Shown here: in pieces, positions 1 through 9,374 of the stretch
How the letters are laid out: each line of letters begins with the position of its first letter
Position numbering within the stretch: the stretch's first letter is position 1
Assembly: GCA_038748365.1 (NCBI GenBank)
Contig: JBCDIZ010000001.1
Coordinates: 310,001 to 374,000 of the forward strand
Length of the DNA: 64,000 nucleotides
Direction: 5' to 3'
Origin: Alterisphingorhabdus sp038748365
GTDB taxonomy: Bacteria; Pseudomonadota; Alphaproteobacteria; Sphingomonadales; Sphingomonadaceae
Made by a program: the position numbers and the translations under genes
Notes under the pieces: generated by a model
Databases searched by the model: none
What the model saw: only the letters and a program-made list of their open reading frames with translations
Told to the model about the DNA's origin: nothing

Positions 1-18
1 ATCGCAAGGAATCCCGCC

Positions 19-2799
19 ATGTTTGGTAATCTGGCAAAAAGTCTCTTCGGTTCATCCAATGACCGTTATGTCAAATCACTCGGAAAGATTGTCAACACGA
101 TCAACGCTTTAGAGTCTGACATGCAGGCTCTCTCCGACGAAGAATTGAAAGCGAAAACCAGTGATTTTCGTGAGCGTCTGGTAAATGGTGAAACGCTGGA
201 TGATATCCTGCCCGAAGCCTTCGCCGTAGTGCGTGAAGCCTCTGTGCGCGTAACCGGCATGCGCCATTTTGATGTGCAGTTGGTCGGCGGCATCGTTTTG
301 CATCGCGGAGAAATCTCAGAGATGCGCACTGGTGAGGGCAAGACGCTGGTGGCAACTTTGGCGTGCTATCTCAATGCGATTGAGGGTAAGGGCGTGCATG
401 TTGTCACCGTCAATGACTATCTCGCCGCGCGTGATGCCGAATGGATGGGACAGATTTATCGTTTTCTCGGCCTCACCACCGGGGTGATTGTCCCCAATCT
501 GCAGGAAGAAGAGCGCATTGCCGCTTATGCTGCGGATATCACCTATGCCACCAATAATGAGCTGGGTTTCGACTATCTGCGCGACAATATGAAGCATGAG
601 CGCAGCCAGATGGTGCAGCGGCCGTTCAATTTCGCGATTGTTGATGAGGTTGACTCGATCCTGATCGATGAAGCGCGGACGCCGCTGATTATCTCCGGCC
701 CGACAGATGACAAGTCCGAGATGTATGTTGCGGTCAATGAGGTCGTGCAGAAAATCGAGGAAGAAGATTATGAGAAGGACGAGAAAACCCGCAATATCTC
801 ACTGACTGAGGATGGCATTGAGAAAGCCGAACGTCTTTTGGAAGCGGCGGGGCTTCTCGTTGGCAGCAACCTCTATGACTATGAGAATACGCAGGTGGTG
901 CACCATCTTGATCAGGCACTCAAAGCCAATGTGATGTTCAAGCGCGACACCGATTATATCGTCAAGGATGATAAGGTGGTCATCATCGACGAATTTACCG
1001 GACGCATGATGGATGGCCGCCGTTGGTCCAATGGCCTGCATCAGGCGGTAGAGGCCAAGGAAGGCGTGGCAATCAAGCCGGAAAACCAGACGCTCGCCTC
1101 AATCACCTTCCAGAATTATTTCCGCATGTACCCCAAGCTGTCGGGCATGACCGGCACTGCGGCGACCGAGGCGGCGGAATTTTTTGATATCTACAAAATG
1201 AATGTTGTCTCCATCCCGACCAATGTGCCGGTGCAGCGCATTGATGAGGAAGATGAATTCTACAAGAACACACAGGACAAATTTCAGGCGATTGCCAAGG
1301 CGATTGCCGAGAAGAACGAGATTGGTCAGCCGATACTGGTCGGAACCGTCTCGATCGAGAAGTCCGAACTGTTGTCGGAATATCTCAATCAGGAAGGTGT
1401 GAAGCATGAGGTACTGAACGCCCGACAGCATGAACGCGAAGCGCATATTGTCGCGCAGGCCGGACGCATCGGCGCGGTCACCATCGCCACCAATATGGCC
1501 GGTCGTGGTACCGATATTCAGCTTGGTGGTAATCTTGATTTCCGGATTGAGGATGAGCTTGGCCATATGGCTGAAGGACCGGAGCGTGAAGCGGCTGTCG
1601 AGAAGCTGAAAGCCGAGATTGCTGAAGAGAAACAACGCGTGCTCGATGCTGGCGGACTGTTTGTTCTCGGCACTGAGCGACATGAAAGCCGCCGTATCGA
1701 TAATCAGTTGCGTGGCCGTTCGGGCCGCCAGGGTGACCCCGGCCTGTCGCGTTTCTATCTCTGCCTGGAAGATGACTTGCTGCGCATCTTTGGCCCGGAT
1801 ACGCTGTTTGCCAAGATGATGAACAACAATCTTGCCGATGGTGAGGCGATTGGTTCGAAATGGCTCTCCAAAGCCATTGAAACGGCGCAGAAAAAGGTCG
1901 AAGCGCGCAACTATGATGTACGTAAGCAGGTGGTCGAATATGATGATGTGATGAACGACCAGCGCAAGGTCATCTATGAGCAGCGCGCCGAGATTATGGA
2001 TGGCGAGGATATATCCGAGGACATTGAAAATATGCGCCTCGATACCGTTAATGCCATAGTCTATCGCAACTGCCCGGCAGGCTCCTATCCCGAGCAATGG
2101 GATGTTGATGGTCTGAAAAAGGATCTGGACGAGGTTTTCGCCCTGTCTCCCGATGTCGATGGCTGGATGGAAGAAGACGCATTGGCGCAGGATGTTCTGG
2201 AAGAACGGATATCCGAGCTGAGCGAAACCGCACTTAAGGACAAGATCGACCATCTTGATGGCGAGTTGTGGCGTAATATTCAGAAGTCGATCATGCTGCA
2301 GACGCTTGATCATAATTGGAAAGAGCATCTCTCCACGCTAGACGCGCTGCGTCAGGTGGTGTTCCTGCGCGCTTATGCCCAGAAAACGCCGCTTAATGAA
2401 TATAAGCAGGAAGCCTTTGGCCTGTTTGAGCGGATGCTCGAAGTGATCCGCGAGGAAGTCACCAAGACAGTGATGACCAGCGAATATCGCGTTGCCGAAC
2501 CAGAGCCGCTCCCCGATCTGCCTGATTTCCTGACCACCCATATCGATCCGCTGACCGGTGAGGATAATAGCGATGATATTGATGGCGGCACCCGCGGCAG
2601 CGTCTACAGCACATTGCCGCCACAGCAGAGCTCGGTGGGGCAAAAAGCGCGTGCTTTGGCCGGAGCAGGTGCGCTGGCTGCGAACCCGGAGCAAACGGCC
2701 GAGGGTGATCCTTATGCCGGAATGGGCATTAGCCGCAATGCACCATGCCCATGTGGCTCAGGCCGCAAATACAAACATTGCTGCGGCGCGCGGGGGTAA
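19..2799 (+). CDS. secA: Preprotein translocase ATPase SecA
   Basis: This is the motor ATPase that drives unfolded preproteins through SecYEG at the inner membrane. The 926-residue product has the expected SecA length. It shows Walker A TGEGKT at about 104-109, the DEVD box at 209-212 followed by the DEARTPLIISG segment, the helicase-like TNMAGRGTDI motif, and the IDNQLRGRSGRQGDPG motif. The extreme C-terminus carries the zinc-binding SecB/lipid-interaction tail CPCGSGRKYKHCCG. The ATG at 19 is preceded by AAGGA at an ideal distance. It is followed by tRNA-Asn on the other strand, so it appears to be the last gene of its unit. Identification is certain. Confidence 0.99.
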   Translation: MFGNLAKSLFGSSNDRYVKSLGKIVNTINALESDMQALSDEELKAKTSDFRERLVNGETLDDILPEAFAVVREASVRVTGMRHFDVQLVGGIVLHRGEISEMRTGEGKTLVATLACYLNAIEGKGVHVVTVNDYLAARDAEWMGQIYRFLGLTTGVIVPNLQEEERIAAYAADITYATNNELGFDYLRDNMKHERSQMVQRPFNFAIVDEVDSILIDEARTPLIISGPTDDKSEMYVAVNEVVQKIEEEDYEKDEKTRNISLTEDGIEKAERLLEAAGLLVGSNLYDYENTQVVHHLDQALKANVMFKRDTDYIVKDDKVVIIDEFTGRMMDGRRWSNGLHQAVEAKEGVAIKPENQTLASITFQNYFRMYPKLSGMTGTAATEAAEFFDIYKMNVVSIPTNVPVQRIDEEDEFYKNTQDKFQAIAKAIAEKNEIGQPILVGTVSIEKSELLSEYLNQEGVKHEVLNARQHEREAHIVAQAGRIGAVTIATNMAGRGTDIQLGGNLDFRIEDELGHMAEGPEREAAVEKLKAEIAEEKQRVLDAGGLFVLGTERHESRRIDNQLRGRSGRQGDPGLSRFYLCLEDDLLRIFGPDTLFAKMMNNNLADGEAIGSKWLSKAIETAQKKVEARNYDVRKQVVEYDDVMNDQRKVIYEQRAEIMDGEDISEDIENMRLDTVNAIVYRNCPAGSYPEQWDVDGLKKDLDEVFALSPDVDGWMEEDALAQDVLEERISELSETALKDKIDHLDGELWRNIQKSIMLQTLDHNWKEHLSTLDALRQVVFLRAYAQKTPLNEYKQEAFGLFERMLEVIREEVTKTVMTSEYRVAEPEPLPDLPDFLTTHIDPLTGEDNSDDIDGGTRGSVYSTLPPQQSSVGQKARALAGAGALAANPEQTAEGDPYAGMGISRNAPCPCGSGRKYKHCCGARG

Positions 2800-2845
2800 T
2801 CCCGGCGCCGGGGTGCTATTCATACTTGGCGATGTCAGAAAGAAA

Positions 2846-2920
2846 TGGCTCCCCGAGTTGGATTCGAACCAACGGCCGTTCGATTAACAGTCGAATGCTC
2901 TACCGCTGAGCTATCGGGGA
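2846..2920 (-). tRNA. tRNA-Asn (anticodon GTT)
   Basis: The reverse complement folds into a full cloverleaf. The seven-base acceptor stem TCCCCGA pairs with TCGGGGA, the anticodon loop reads CTGTTAA with GTT at its centre, the T-arm contains GGTTCGAATCC, the discriminator is G and the CCA end is encoded. It sits between secA and nadK and has its own promoter at 2953-2981. Confidence 0.95.
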
Positions 2921-2952
2921 GTGGCTTCACATTTTCTCTGAAGCGAGCGGCC

Positions 2953-2981
2953 CTATAGCAACGGTTTTTCGGTTTTGGCAA
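2953..2981 (-). promoter_or_regulatory. Probable promoter of tRNA-Asn
   Basis: On the minus strand TTGCCA (2976-2981) and CTATAG (2953-2958) are separated by exactly 17 bases and lie 33 bases before the mature tRNA 5' end. This matches the usual alphaproteobacterial housekeeping promoter of tRNA genes. The same design precedes the tRNA at 55206. Confidence 0.55.
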
Positions 2982-2986
2982 GCCCC

Positions 2987-3763
2987 TCAGACAACAAATT
3001 GTTCCATCGCGATGCGGTCGTCAAGGCTATGCTCGGGATCGAACATAAGAGTCAGGCTTCTGCGGCTGTCTTTACGGATGTTGATCTCGCAGATATCGCG
3101 GATTTCCTTCTGGTCGGCGACAACGCTGACTGGGCGTTTTGCGGGTTCCAGCACCTTGAAACTGATTTCTGAGCTATCCTGTAAAATCGCCCCTTTCCAG
3201 CGGCGGGGGCGGAACGGACTGATCGGTGTCAGTGCCAGCAGCGGCGAGCCGAGCGGTAATATCGGGCCATTGGCAGAGAGATTATAGGCGGTTGAGCCAG
3301 CAGGTGTCGCCACCAGCACACCATCGGCGACGAGTTCCGGAATTCTGATCCGGCCATTGACCGAGACTTCCAGCTTCGCCGTCTGCCGCGTTTCGCGCAG
3401 CAGCGATACCTCGTTAATTGCGGGATAGGTGAATTTCTCGCCATCCATGGTGCGCGCGGTCATGCTCAGCGGAATAACATTGAGATGTTTTGCTTTGTCG
3501 AGACGCCGCGGGAAATCCTGCAACGAATCCTTCCAGATATTCATCAGAAAGCCGACTGTGCCGCGATTAAGGCCAAAGACCGGGATAATATGTTCGCTGG
3601 ACAGCATCGAATGCAGAACCTGGAGCATAAACCCATCGCCACCCAGAGCGACAATCCGCTCTGCCTCTTCCAACGGGCACCAGTCAAAACTCTCGCGCAG
3701 TTTTTCGGCTGCTTCGCTTGCATCGGTGGTAGAGGAGGCCATCAGTGCGGTTTTGCCTAACAT
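2987..3763 (-). CDS. nadK: NAD kinase
   Basis: ATP-dependent phosphorylation of NAD to NADP in the cytoplasm. The 258-residue product carries the signature GGDG at 41-44, the INEVSL region near 116-121, and the substrate-binding ATPAGSTAYNLSANGP block near 152-167, which together define the family. I chose the ATG at 3763 because GGAG lies 8 bases upstream. An in-frame ATG at 3787 adds eight residues but has no ribosome binding site. The EAL gene is divergent from it across a gap of about 135-230 bases. The short alphaproteobacterial form of the family is typical here. Confidence 0.95.
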   Translation of the reverse strand: MLGKTALMASSTTDASEAAEKLRESFDWCPLEEAERIVALGGDGFMLQVLHSMLSSEHIIPVFGLNRGTVGFLMNIWKDSLQDFPRRLDKAKHLNVIPLSMTARTMDGEKFTYPAINEVSLLRETRQTAKLEVSVNGRIRIPELVADGVLVATPAGSTAYNLSANGPILPLGSPLLALTPISPFRPRRWKGAILQDSSEISFKVLEPAKRPVSVVADQKEIRDICEINIRKDSRRSLTLMFDPEHSLDDRIAMEQFVV

Positions 3764-3994
3764 ATTCGGGTCTCCGGCACTGTGCATAAAATTGCGAATG
3801 ACAAATCAGCTTTGGCTTAAGTTATAAGCTGTTAATGCTAAAGCTATAGAAACATTGGCCACATCTGTCGAGCGCGGCACAATAGCGGGGGTAAAACGCT
3901 GACTTCGATTACGATCCTGCATGATAAGCAGCATGAAGGTGATGCTGAAGCTATCCAGCACCTGCATAACAGGCTGGAACAGGCCGGCTTTGAC

Positions 3995-5497
3995 GTGCTT
4001 TTGTCTGATAAGGACGAAGCGGATATGACTTTGGTGATTGTCGATCGAGATGGTGCCAGAATTCTGGATCACGCGGCAACATCAGCCAAAACGACTCTCC
4101 CGGTGCTTATGAATGGTTCGGAGGCTATCGGCCTCGGCAATGTGGCAAATCATCTGCTAATTGATGACGGGCCACAGCGCCTAAAGGCCGTTATCGATCA
4201 GGCTCTGGCAAAGACGCTGATCGCCGATACATTGGATGCCGATATATTGGATAGAGACAGCAAAGCTCTGATGCTTTCCTGGCTTAGTAGCAGAGACCAT
4301 GTGCATCAATTTGCCATGGGAATAGCCTTTCAACGATTGCCGTTGCTCAATGCTCATAATGATCGCGCCACAGTCGATGGCATGCTTGCTGCCCTGCGTC
4401 AGCGCATAATACGATTCGCAACGGACTGTAGCAGCCATGACATTGCGATCTTCCGCCATGACCGTGGATTCTATCTGCTCGCCGAGACACTGAGAGACCG
4501 ACATAAATGGAACTGGATGGCGGAAGAGATCGTCACCATGCTGCATGACAATAGCCTGTTGGACGATAGTAGCGTTTCCATAGGCGCACAGATTGCGCTG
4601 GCATCGCGCAAAGCATCCGAAAAGCCAGAGCAATTGCTTGCCCGACTGGATGCGGGCATGGACGACCTGACAGAAGATGTCTCGCTAATGGTCAAATGGG
4701 TTGATCGTGGCAGTGATTTGCCGCCGCCACGAGAGGCCAATCTGGAAAATGATTTGGCGAGCGCGATTGAGCATGACGAGATTATCGTCCGTTTTCAGCC
4801 GCAGTTTGCCATGGTAAATGGTCATCTGACTGGTGTGGAAGCATTGGCGCGCTGGCAGCATCCCACTCTTGGAGAATTGGGCGCCGCTACTTTGTTTACC
4901 GTCGCGGAGAGAGCGCAAATGGTGCAGCCGGTTTCTGATCATATTCAGCGCAAGGCTCTGGACTATGCGGCAGCATGGCCTGCAGCATTATCAGATGTCC
5001 GGCTCTCGGTAAATTTGACAGCCCAGGATCTGGCTATTCCCGGATTTGCTGACGCAATGATAAAAGCCGTTCGCGCCTCGGGTTTTGATGCGTCCCGCCT
5101 TACTGTAGAGATTACCGAAACCGCGCTGATCAGCGATCTGGAACGTGCTTCGCGCCTCTGCACAAAACTGCGCGAGGCTGATATGCGGGTGGCGATTGAT
5201 GACTTCGGCACCGGTTTTTCCAGCTTGCTTTATCTCAAATCCCTGCCGCTCGATTATCTCAAAATTGATGGCGCGATCAGCCGCGATATTGAGGGCTCCC
5301 CGCGAGATCAGACGATTGTGCGTTCGATTATCGCGCTGGGGCTGGCGCTTGATCTGGAGGTAATTGCTGAGGGTGTTGAAAATATCGCGCAACGCGATCA
5401 TCTCGCCGAGGAAGGGTGCCACTATTATCAGGGTTTTCTCGGTGGCGAGGCCCTCGATAATGCCGATTTTATCACCTTTGCTATGCGCGCGAACTAG
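3995..5497 (+). CDS. EAL-domain cyclic di-GMP phosphodiesterase
   Basis: Probable c-di-GMP phosphodiesterase. Numbering from the GTG at 3995, a degenerate GGDEF-like region (about 105-235) is followed by an EAL domain (about 250-495). The EAL domain keeps the catalytic set: EAL at 282-284, Asn340, Glu372, DDFGTGFSS from 402, Lys423 in LKID, AEGVE and YYQGF. It is therefore probably active. There is no membrane segment. The reading frame stays open upstream and reads like the first half of a receiver-type fold, so the true start may be a CTG at 3899 (see findings). Its stop overlaps the convergent mfd stop within one CTAG. A PilZ c-di-GMP receptor gene lies 6 kb away. Confidence 0.92.
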   Translation: MLLSDKDEADMTLVIVDRDGARILDHAATSAKTTLPVLMNGSEAIGLGNVANHLLIDDGPQRLKAVIDQALAKTLIADTLDADILDRDSKALMLSWLSSRDHVHQFAMGIAFQRLPLLNAHNDRATVDGMLAALRQRIIRFATDCSSHDIAIFRHDRGFYLLAETLRDRHKWNWMAEEIVTMLHDNSLLDDSSVSIGAQIALASRKASEKPEQLLARLDAGMDDLTEDVSLMVKWVDRGSDLPPPREANLENDLASAIEHDEIIVRFQPQFAMVNGHLTGVEALARWQHPTLGELGAATLFTVAERAQMVQPVSDHIQRKALDYAAAWPAALSDVRLSVNLTAQDLAIPGFADAMIKAVRASGFDASRLTVEITETALISDLERASRLCTKLREADMRVAIDDFGTGFSSLLYLKSLPLDYLKIDGAISRDIEGSPRDQTIVRSIIALGLALDLEVIAEGVENIAQRDHLAEEGCHYYQGFLGGEALDNADFITFAMRAN

Positions 5498-8400
5498 GCT
5501 GCCTTGCTCGCCACACCGGCTAATCCACGCGATAATTGCATCAAGCCGTTAAGCCGTGACTGGGGATCGCGCCAGACGCGGGCGATCATCAGCTTCTGGT
5601 CTGGTCGGATTTTGGCGACGCCTTTCAGACGCTCGACATAGGCCAGCAGACCGGGGACATTGGGGAAGGTGTCCTGATGGAAGGTGACCACTGCACCGCG
5701 CGGACCGACATCGATTTTGGAGATGCGCGCGGTCAAACAGTTGAGCTTGATGCGCATGATTTTGAGTAGGTTTTCGGTAGGTGAGGGGATCGGGCCGAAA
5801 CGGTCGATCAGTTCTGCGGCGAAGGCTTCCACTGCACCGGTATCCTCGAGCTTGTTGAGACGGCGATAGAGCGCCATTCTGAGGCCAAGATCGGGGACAT
5901 AGTCTTCGGGGATAAGGATCGGCGCATCGACGGTGATCGAAGGCGAGAAGGCTTCCTCGCGCATATCATCAGCCAGATCGCCTGCCTTGGCTTCGATGAT
6001 CGCATCCTCCAGCATCGCCTGATACAGCTCAAAACCGACCTCGCGGACATGTCCAGATTGCTCGTCACCGACCAGATTTCCGGCGCCTCTAATGTCCATA
6101 TCATGGCTGGCCAACTGGAAACCGGCCCCCAGGCTATCTAGGTCGCTCAGTACCTTGAGGCGTTTTTCAGCTGTCTCGGTCAAAACGCGATTTTCCAGCG
6201 TGGTGAAATAGGCATAGGCGCGGGTTTTGGAGCGGCCGACACGACCGCGAAGCTGATAAAGCTGGCCGAGACCAAATCGATCAGCGCGATGGATGATCAG
6301 AGTATTCGCCGTCGGGATATCCAGCCCGCTTTCGACGATCGTGGTCGAAAGCAGCACATCATATTTGCGCTCGTAAAAAGCGGACATGCGTTCCTCGACC
6401 ACTGTGGCCGACATCTGGCCATGCGCGGTGATGGGTTTGACCTCGGGGACGACCTCTTTGAGGAATTCTTCCATATCATTGAGATCGCTGATGCGGGGCA
6501 CGACGAGGAAGCTCTGACCACCACGATAATGTTCGCGCAGCAATGCCTCGCGCAGCACCACCGGATCCCAGGGCATAACATAGGTGCGCACCGCGAGCCG
6601 GTCGACTGGCGGGGTTTGGATCACTGACAGGTCGCGCAGCCCGGTCATCGCCATTTGCAACGTGCGTGGGATCGGCGTGGCGGTGAGGGTGAGGACATGG
6701 ACGGTGTTTTTAAGCTGCTTCAGCCGCTCTTTATGAGTGACACCGAACTTCTGTTCTTCATCAATGATAACAAGGCCGAGACGCTTGAAATCCAGCGATT
6801 TAGCGAGCAGGGCATGGGTGCCGATGGCGATGTCGACAGTACCATCGGCGATACCGGCACGCGTTGTCTTGGCCTCTTTCTCGGGCACCAGTCTTGAAAG
6901 CCGCCCAACATTGACCGGAAACCCACGAAAGCGTTCGGCAAATCCGGCATGGTGTTGGCGCGCGAGCAGGGTGGTGGGGGCGATCACCGCCACCTGCAGG
7001 CCCGACATCGCCACCGCATAGGCGGCGCGCATGGCCACCTCGGTCTTGCCAAAGCCGACATCGCCGCAGACGAGGCGGTCCATTGGCTTGCCATCGCCGA
7101 GATCATCAAGAACCTCGGCAATCACCCGCTCCTGATCCTCGGTCTCCTCATAGGGGAAGCGGTCGACAAAGGCGGAATAGGGCGTGGCATCGAGACCAAT
7201 CCGCTCAGCACTGCGCAGCGCGCGAGCAGCGGCGGTTTTCATCAATTCACCAGCAATAGCGCGGATGCGGTCTTTGAGCTTGGACTTGCGCCGCTGCCAC
7301 GCTTCTCCGCCCAGTCTGTCCAGCGACGCGCCTTCGCCATCGCTGCCATAGCGGGTGAGAACGTCGATATTCTCCACCGGCACATAGAGCCGGTCATCAT
7401 TGGCATAGGTGAGCGCGACGCAATCATGGGGACTTTCGCCGACCGGGATAGAAACCAGCCCGTCATAGCGGCCTATGCCATGTTCGACATGCACCACCAG
7501 ATCGCCGGTGGAAAGCGTCGCCAACTCGCTTAAGAAAGTCTCGGCCTTTTTGCCCTTGCGGCTGCGGCGCACCAGACGGTCACCGAGCAAATCCTGCTCG
7601 GTCAGCAGTTCCAAACTGTCATTGGCGAAACCGGTCTCCGCCGCCATGGTCAGCATCGCGGTCTTGCCGCTTTGCGCTATGGCAAGCGCACCGGGCCAGT
7701 TGCTGGCAACGGCGATATCTGTGAGGCCATGTTCTTCCAACAGGCTCTGCTTCCGGCTGCGTGAGCCATCGGTGTAGCTGGCAATGATCGTCGCCAGCCC
7801 CTTGGCCTTTTTATTGCCGATATGCTGGGTGACGGCGGTATAGATACTGCCCCCATTGTTACCCATTGCCTTACGCTCCGGCGCAAAATCGCGGCCGGGC
7901 GAGAAGCCCATATCGATAACGCTGTCGCTTTCCGGCTCATGGAATGGCGATAGTTGATGTGCTGCGGTATCAGCGATCAGCGCGTCCAGCTCTTCCCTGC
8001 TGGCATAAAGCGTATCGGGTGCCAGTGGGCGATAGGTGGTATTGTCGCGCGCCTGTGCTTCTATGCGGCTGTTATAATAGTCCCGTATGGCTTCAAAGCG
8101 CTGCTCCATCGCCATCGCTGCGCCATTGTCGCGCAGGATCAGATCGTCGGCATTGAAATGCGCGAATAGCGGTTCCAGTCGCTCCTCGAAAAGCGGCAAC
8201 CAATGGTCCATACCCGCCAGCGGGCGGCCTTCGCTCACCGCCTGATAAAGCGGATCGCTGGTGCCTTCTGCGCCGTGAAGCTCACGATAGCGGCTGCGGA
8301 AGCGGCTGATATTCTCCTCATCCAGCACCACTTCGAATGCGGGCAGGAGTTGATAGCTGTCTATGCTCTCCACCGTCCGTTGGCTCGCCGGATCGAACAG

Positions 8401-8982
8401 GCGGATTGTCTCAATCTCGTCGCCGAAGAAATCCAGCCGTAAGCCATGTTCCGCTCCGGAAGGATAAAGATCGACAATCGACCCGCGCACCGCATATTCG
8501 CCAAAATCGGCGACAGTATCGGTGCGGCTATAGCCCAGCCCCTGCAAATGCCGGATCAGCGCCTCGCGGTCGCATTGCTCGTCTTTTCGCAACGTTCTTG
8601 CCAAGGCACGGATGCGAAAGGGCGTCAGATTGCGCTGGATCAACGCATTGGCGGTGGTGACAATCAACTTAGGGCCTTTGTCTGGTCCTTGTTGCAGCGC
8701 GTGCAATGTCTCCAGCCGCGCCGCAGACACCGCCGCTGAGGGCGAGGAGCGATCATAGGGCAGGCAATCCCATGCAGGCAGGATCGCGATCTTCAGATCA
8801 GGCGCCATTTGCGTGGCAATCTGTGCCGTTGCCGCCATTGCTGAATCATCGGCGGCGACAAACACAATCCGCGCCTTATGCTGGCGCGCCAGATCGGTGA
8901 GGATCAGCGGTACTGCGCCCGGCGGGCTGCCGCAAAGGGTAAGGGGCGCCGTTGCCGACGCGATGCGTTGATAAACAGACAT
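5494..8982 (-). CDS. mfd: Transcription-repair coupling factor Mfd
   Basis: Mfd is a DNA translocase that removes stalled RNA polymerase and recruits UvrA for strand-specific repair. The 1162-residue product has the UvrB-homology N-terminal part (PAWDCLPYDRSSPS near 50), the RNA-polymerase interaction domain (GDLVVHVEHGIGRYDGL), and a RecG-like helicase core. The core contains Walker A GDVGFGKTEVA, the DEEQ box, SATVVEERM and the QLRGRVGRS motif VI. It closes with the TRCF C-terminal domain. The gene starts 5 bases after the sdhE stop, so the two are surely co-transcribed. Certain. Confidence 0.98.
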   Translation of the reverse strand: MSVYQRIASATAPLTLCGSPPGAVPLILTDLARQHKARIVFVAADDSAMAATAQIATQMAPDLKIAILPAWDCLPYDRSSPSAAVSAARLETLHALQQGPDKGPKLIVTTANALIQRNLTPFRIRALARTLRKDEQCDREALIRHLQGLGYSRTDTVADFGEYAVRGSIVDLYPSGAEHGLRLDFFGDEIETIRLFDPASQRTVESIDSYQLLPAFEVVLDEENISRFRSRYRELHGAEGTSDPLYQAVSEGRPLAGMDHWLPLFEERLEPLFAHFNADDLILRDNGAAMAMEQRFEAIRDYYNSRIEAQARDNTTYRPLAPDTLYASREELDALIADTAAHQLSPFHEPESDSVIDMGFSPGRDFAPERKAMGNNGGSIYTAVTQHIGNKKAKGLATIIASYTDGSRSRKQSLLEEHGLTDIAVASNWPGALAIAQSGKTAMLTMAAETGFANDSLELLTEQDLLGDRLVRRSRKGKKAETFLSELATLSTGDLVVHVEHGIGRYDGLVSIPVGESPHDCVALTYANDDRLYVPVENIDVLTRYGSDGEGASLDRLGGEAWQRRKSKLKDRIRAIAGELMKTAAARALRSAERIGLDATPYSAFVDRFPYEETEDQERVIAEVLDDLGDGKPMDRLVCGDVGFGKTEVAMRAAYAVAMSGLQVAVIAPTTLLARQHHAGFAERFRGFPVNVGRLSRLVPEKEAKTTRAGIADGTVDIAIGTHALLAKSLDFKRLGLVIIDEEQKFGVTHKERLKQLKNTVHVLTLTATPIPRTLQMAMTGLRDLSVIQTPPVDRLAVRTYVMPWDPVVLREALLREHYRGGQSFLVVPRISDLNDMEEFLKEVVPEVKPITAHGQMSATVVEERMSAFYERKYDVLLSTTIVESGLDIPTANTLIIHRADRFGLGQLYQLRGRVGRSKTRAYAYFTTLENRVLTETAEKRLKVLSDLDSLGAGFQLASHDMDIRGAGNLVGDEQSGHVREVGFELYQAMLEDAIIEAKAGDLADDMREEAFSPSITVDAPILIPEDYVPDLGLRMALYRRLNKLEDTGAVEAFAAELIDRFGPIPSPTENLLKIMRIKLNCLTARISKIDVGPRGAVVTFHQDTFPNVPGLLAYVERLKGVAKIRPDQKLMIARVWRDPQSRLNGLMQLSRGLAGVASKAA

Positions 8983-8987
8983 GGCGT

Positions 8988-9269
8988 TCAGGTTCCTGGA
9001 ATCTCGATATAATCGAGCTTCTGCATCGCCACCATTTGCGGCCCTTCAAATTCCGGCGGTACCGGAGCCGTCTTCATAGCCCAGGCCATGATATCGACAT
9101 CCTCACAGGCGAGCAGCCGATCAAACCATGCCCGGTCGGCGTCGCTCCACTCAGCATGATAACGATCAAAAAATCCGCCAACCATATAGTCCGCCTCACG
9201 CGTGCCGCGATGCCATGCGCGATAACGCTGGCGTCCGTCATTATGGTCGTTCGGGCTGGGCGTATCCAT
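8988..9269 (-). CDS. sdhE: Succinate dehydrogenase assembly factor SdhE (FAD assembly factor)
   Basis: SdhE helps covalent FAD attachment to the SdhA flavoprotein subunit. The 93-residue product contains the family block RGTREADYMVGGFFDRYH, with the RGxxE motif, followed by the conserved acidic helix pair around LLACEDVDIMAWAM. The ATG at 9269 gives the usual family length. A longer frame reaches 9338 but reads as non-conserved arginine-rich sequence. It is immediately upstream of mfd (5-base gap) and divergent from recG, an order that is common in Sphingomonadales. Confidence 0.9.
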   Translation of the reverse strand: MDTPSPNDHNDGRQRYRAWHRGTREADYMVGGFFDRYHAEWSDADRAWFDRLLACEDVDIMAWAMKTAPVPPEFEGPQMVAMQKLDYIEIPGT

Positions 9270-9374
9270 GGGTTGCGTCTTTCTTGCTGCGCGTCTTGCC
9301 GTAATGCAGGGCCAATGCCATAGCGGCCTTATGCGCAAAGGTCATCAACTGTGGTGTGGACGAGCTACATAATC

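Noticed and set aside
1099..2328. Long open frame (409 codons) on the minus strand
   Set aside because: It is fully antisense to conserved secA, has no recognisable domain, and reads as the mirror of secA codons.
2800..2822. Hairpin CCCGGCGCCGGG after secA as terminator
   Set aside because: The stem is perfect but has almost no loop and no T tract follows.
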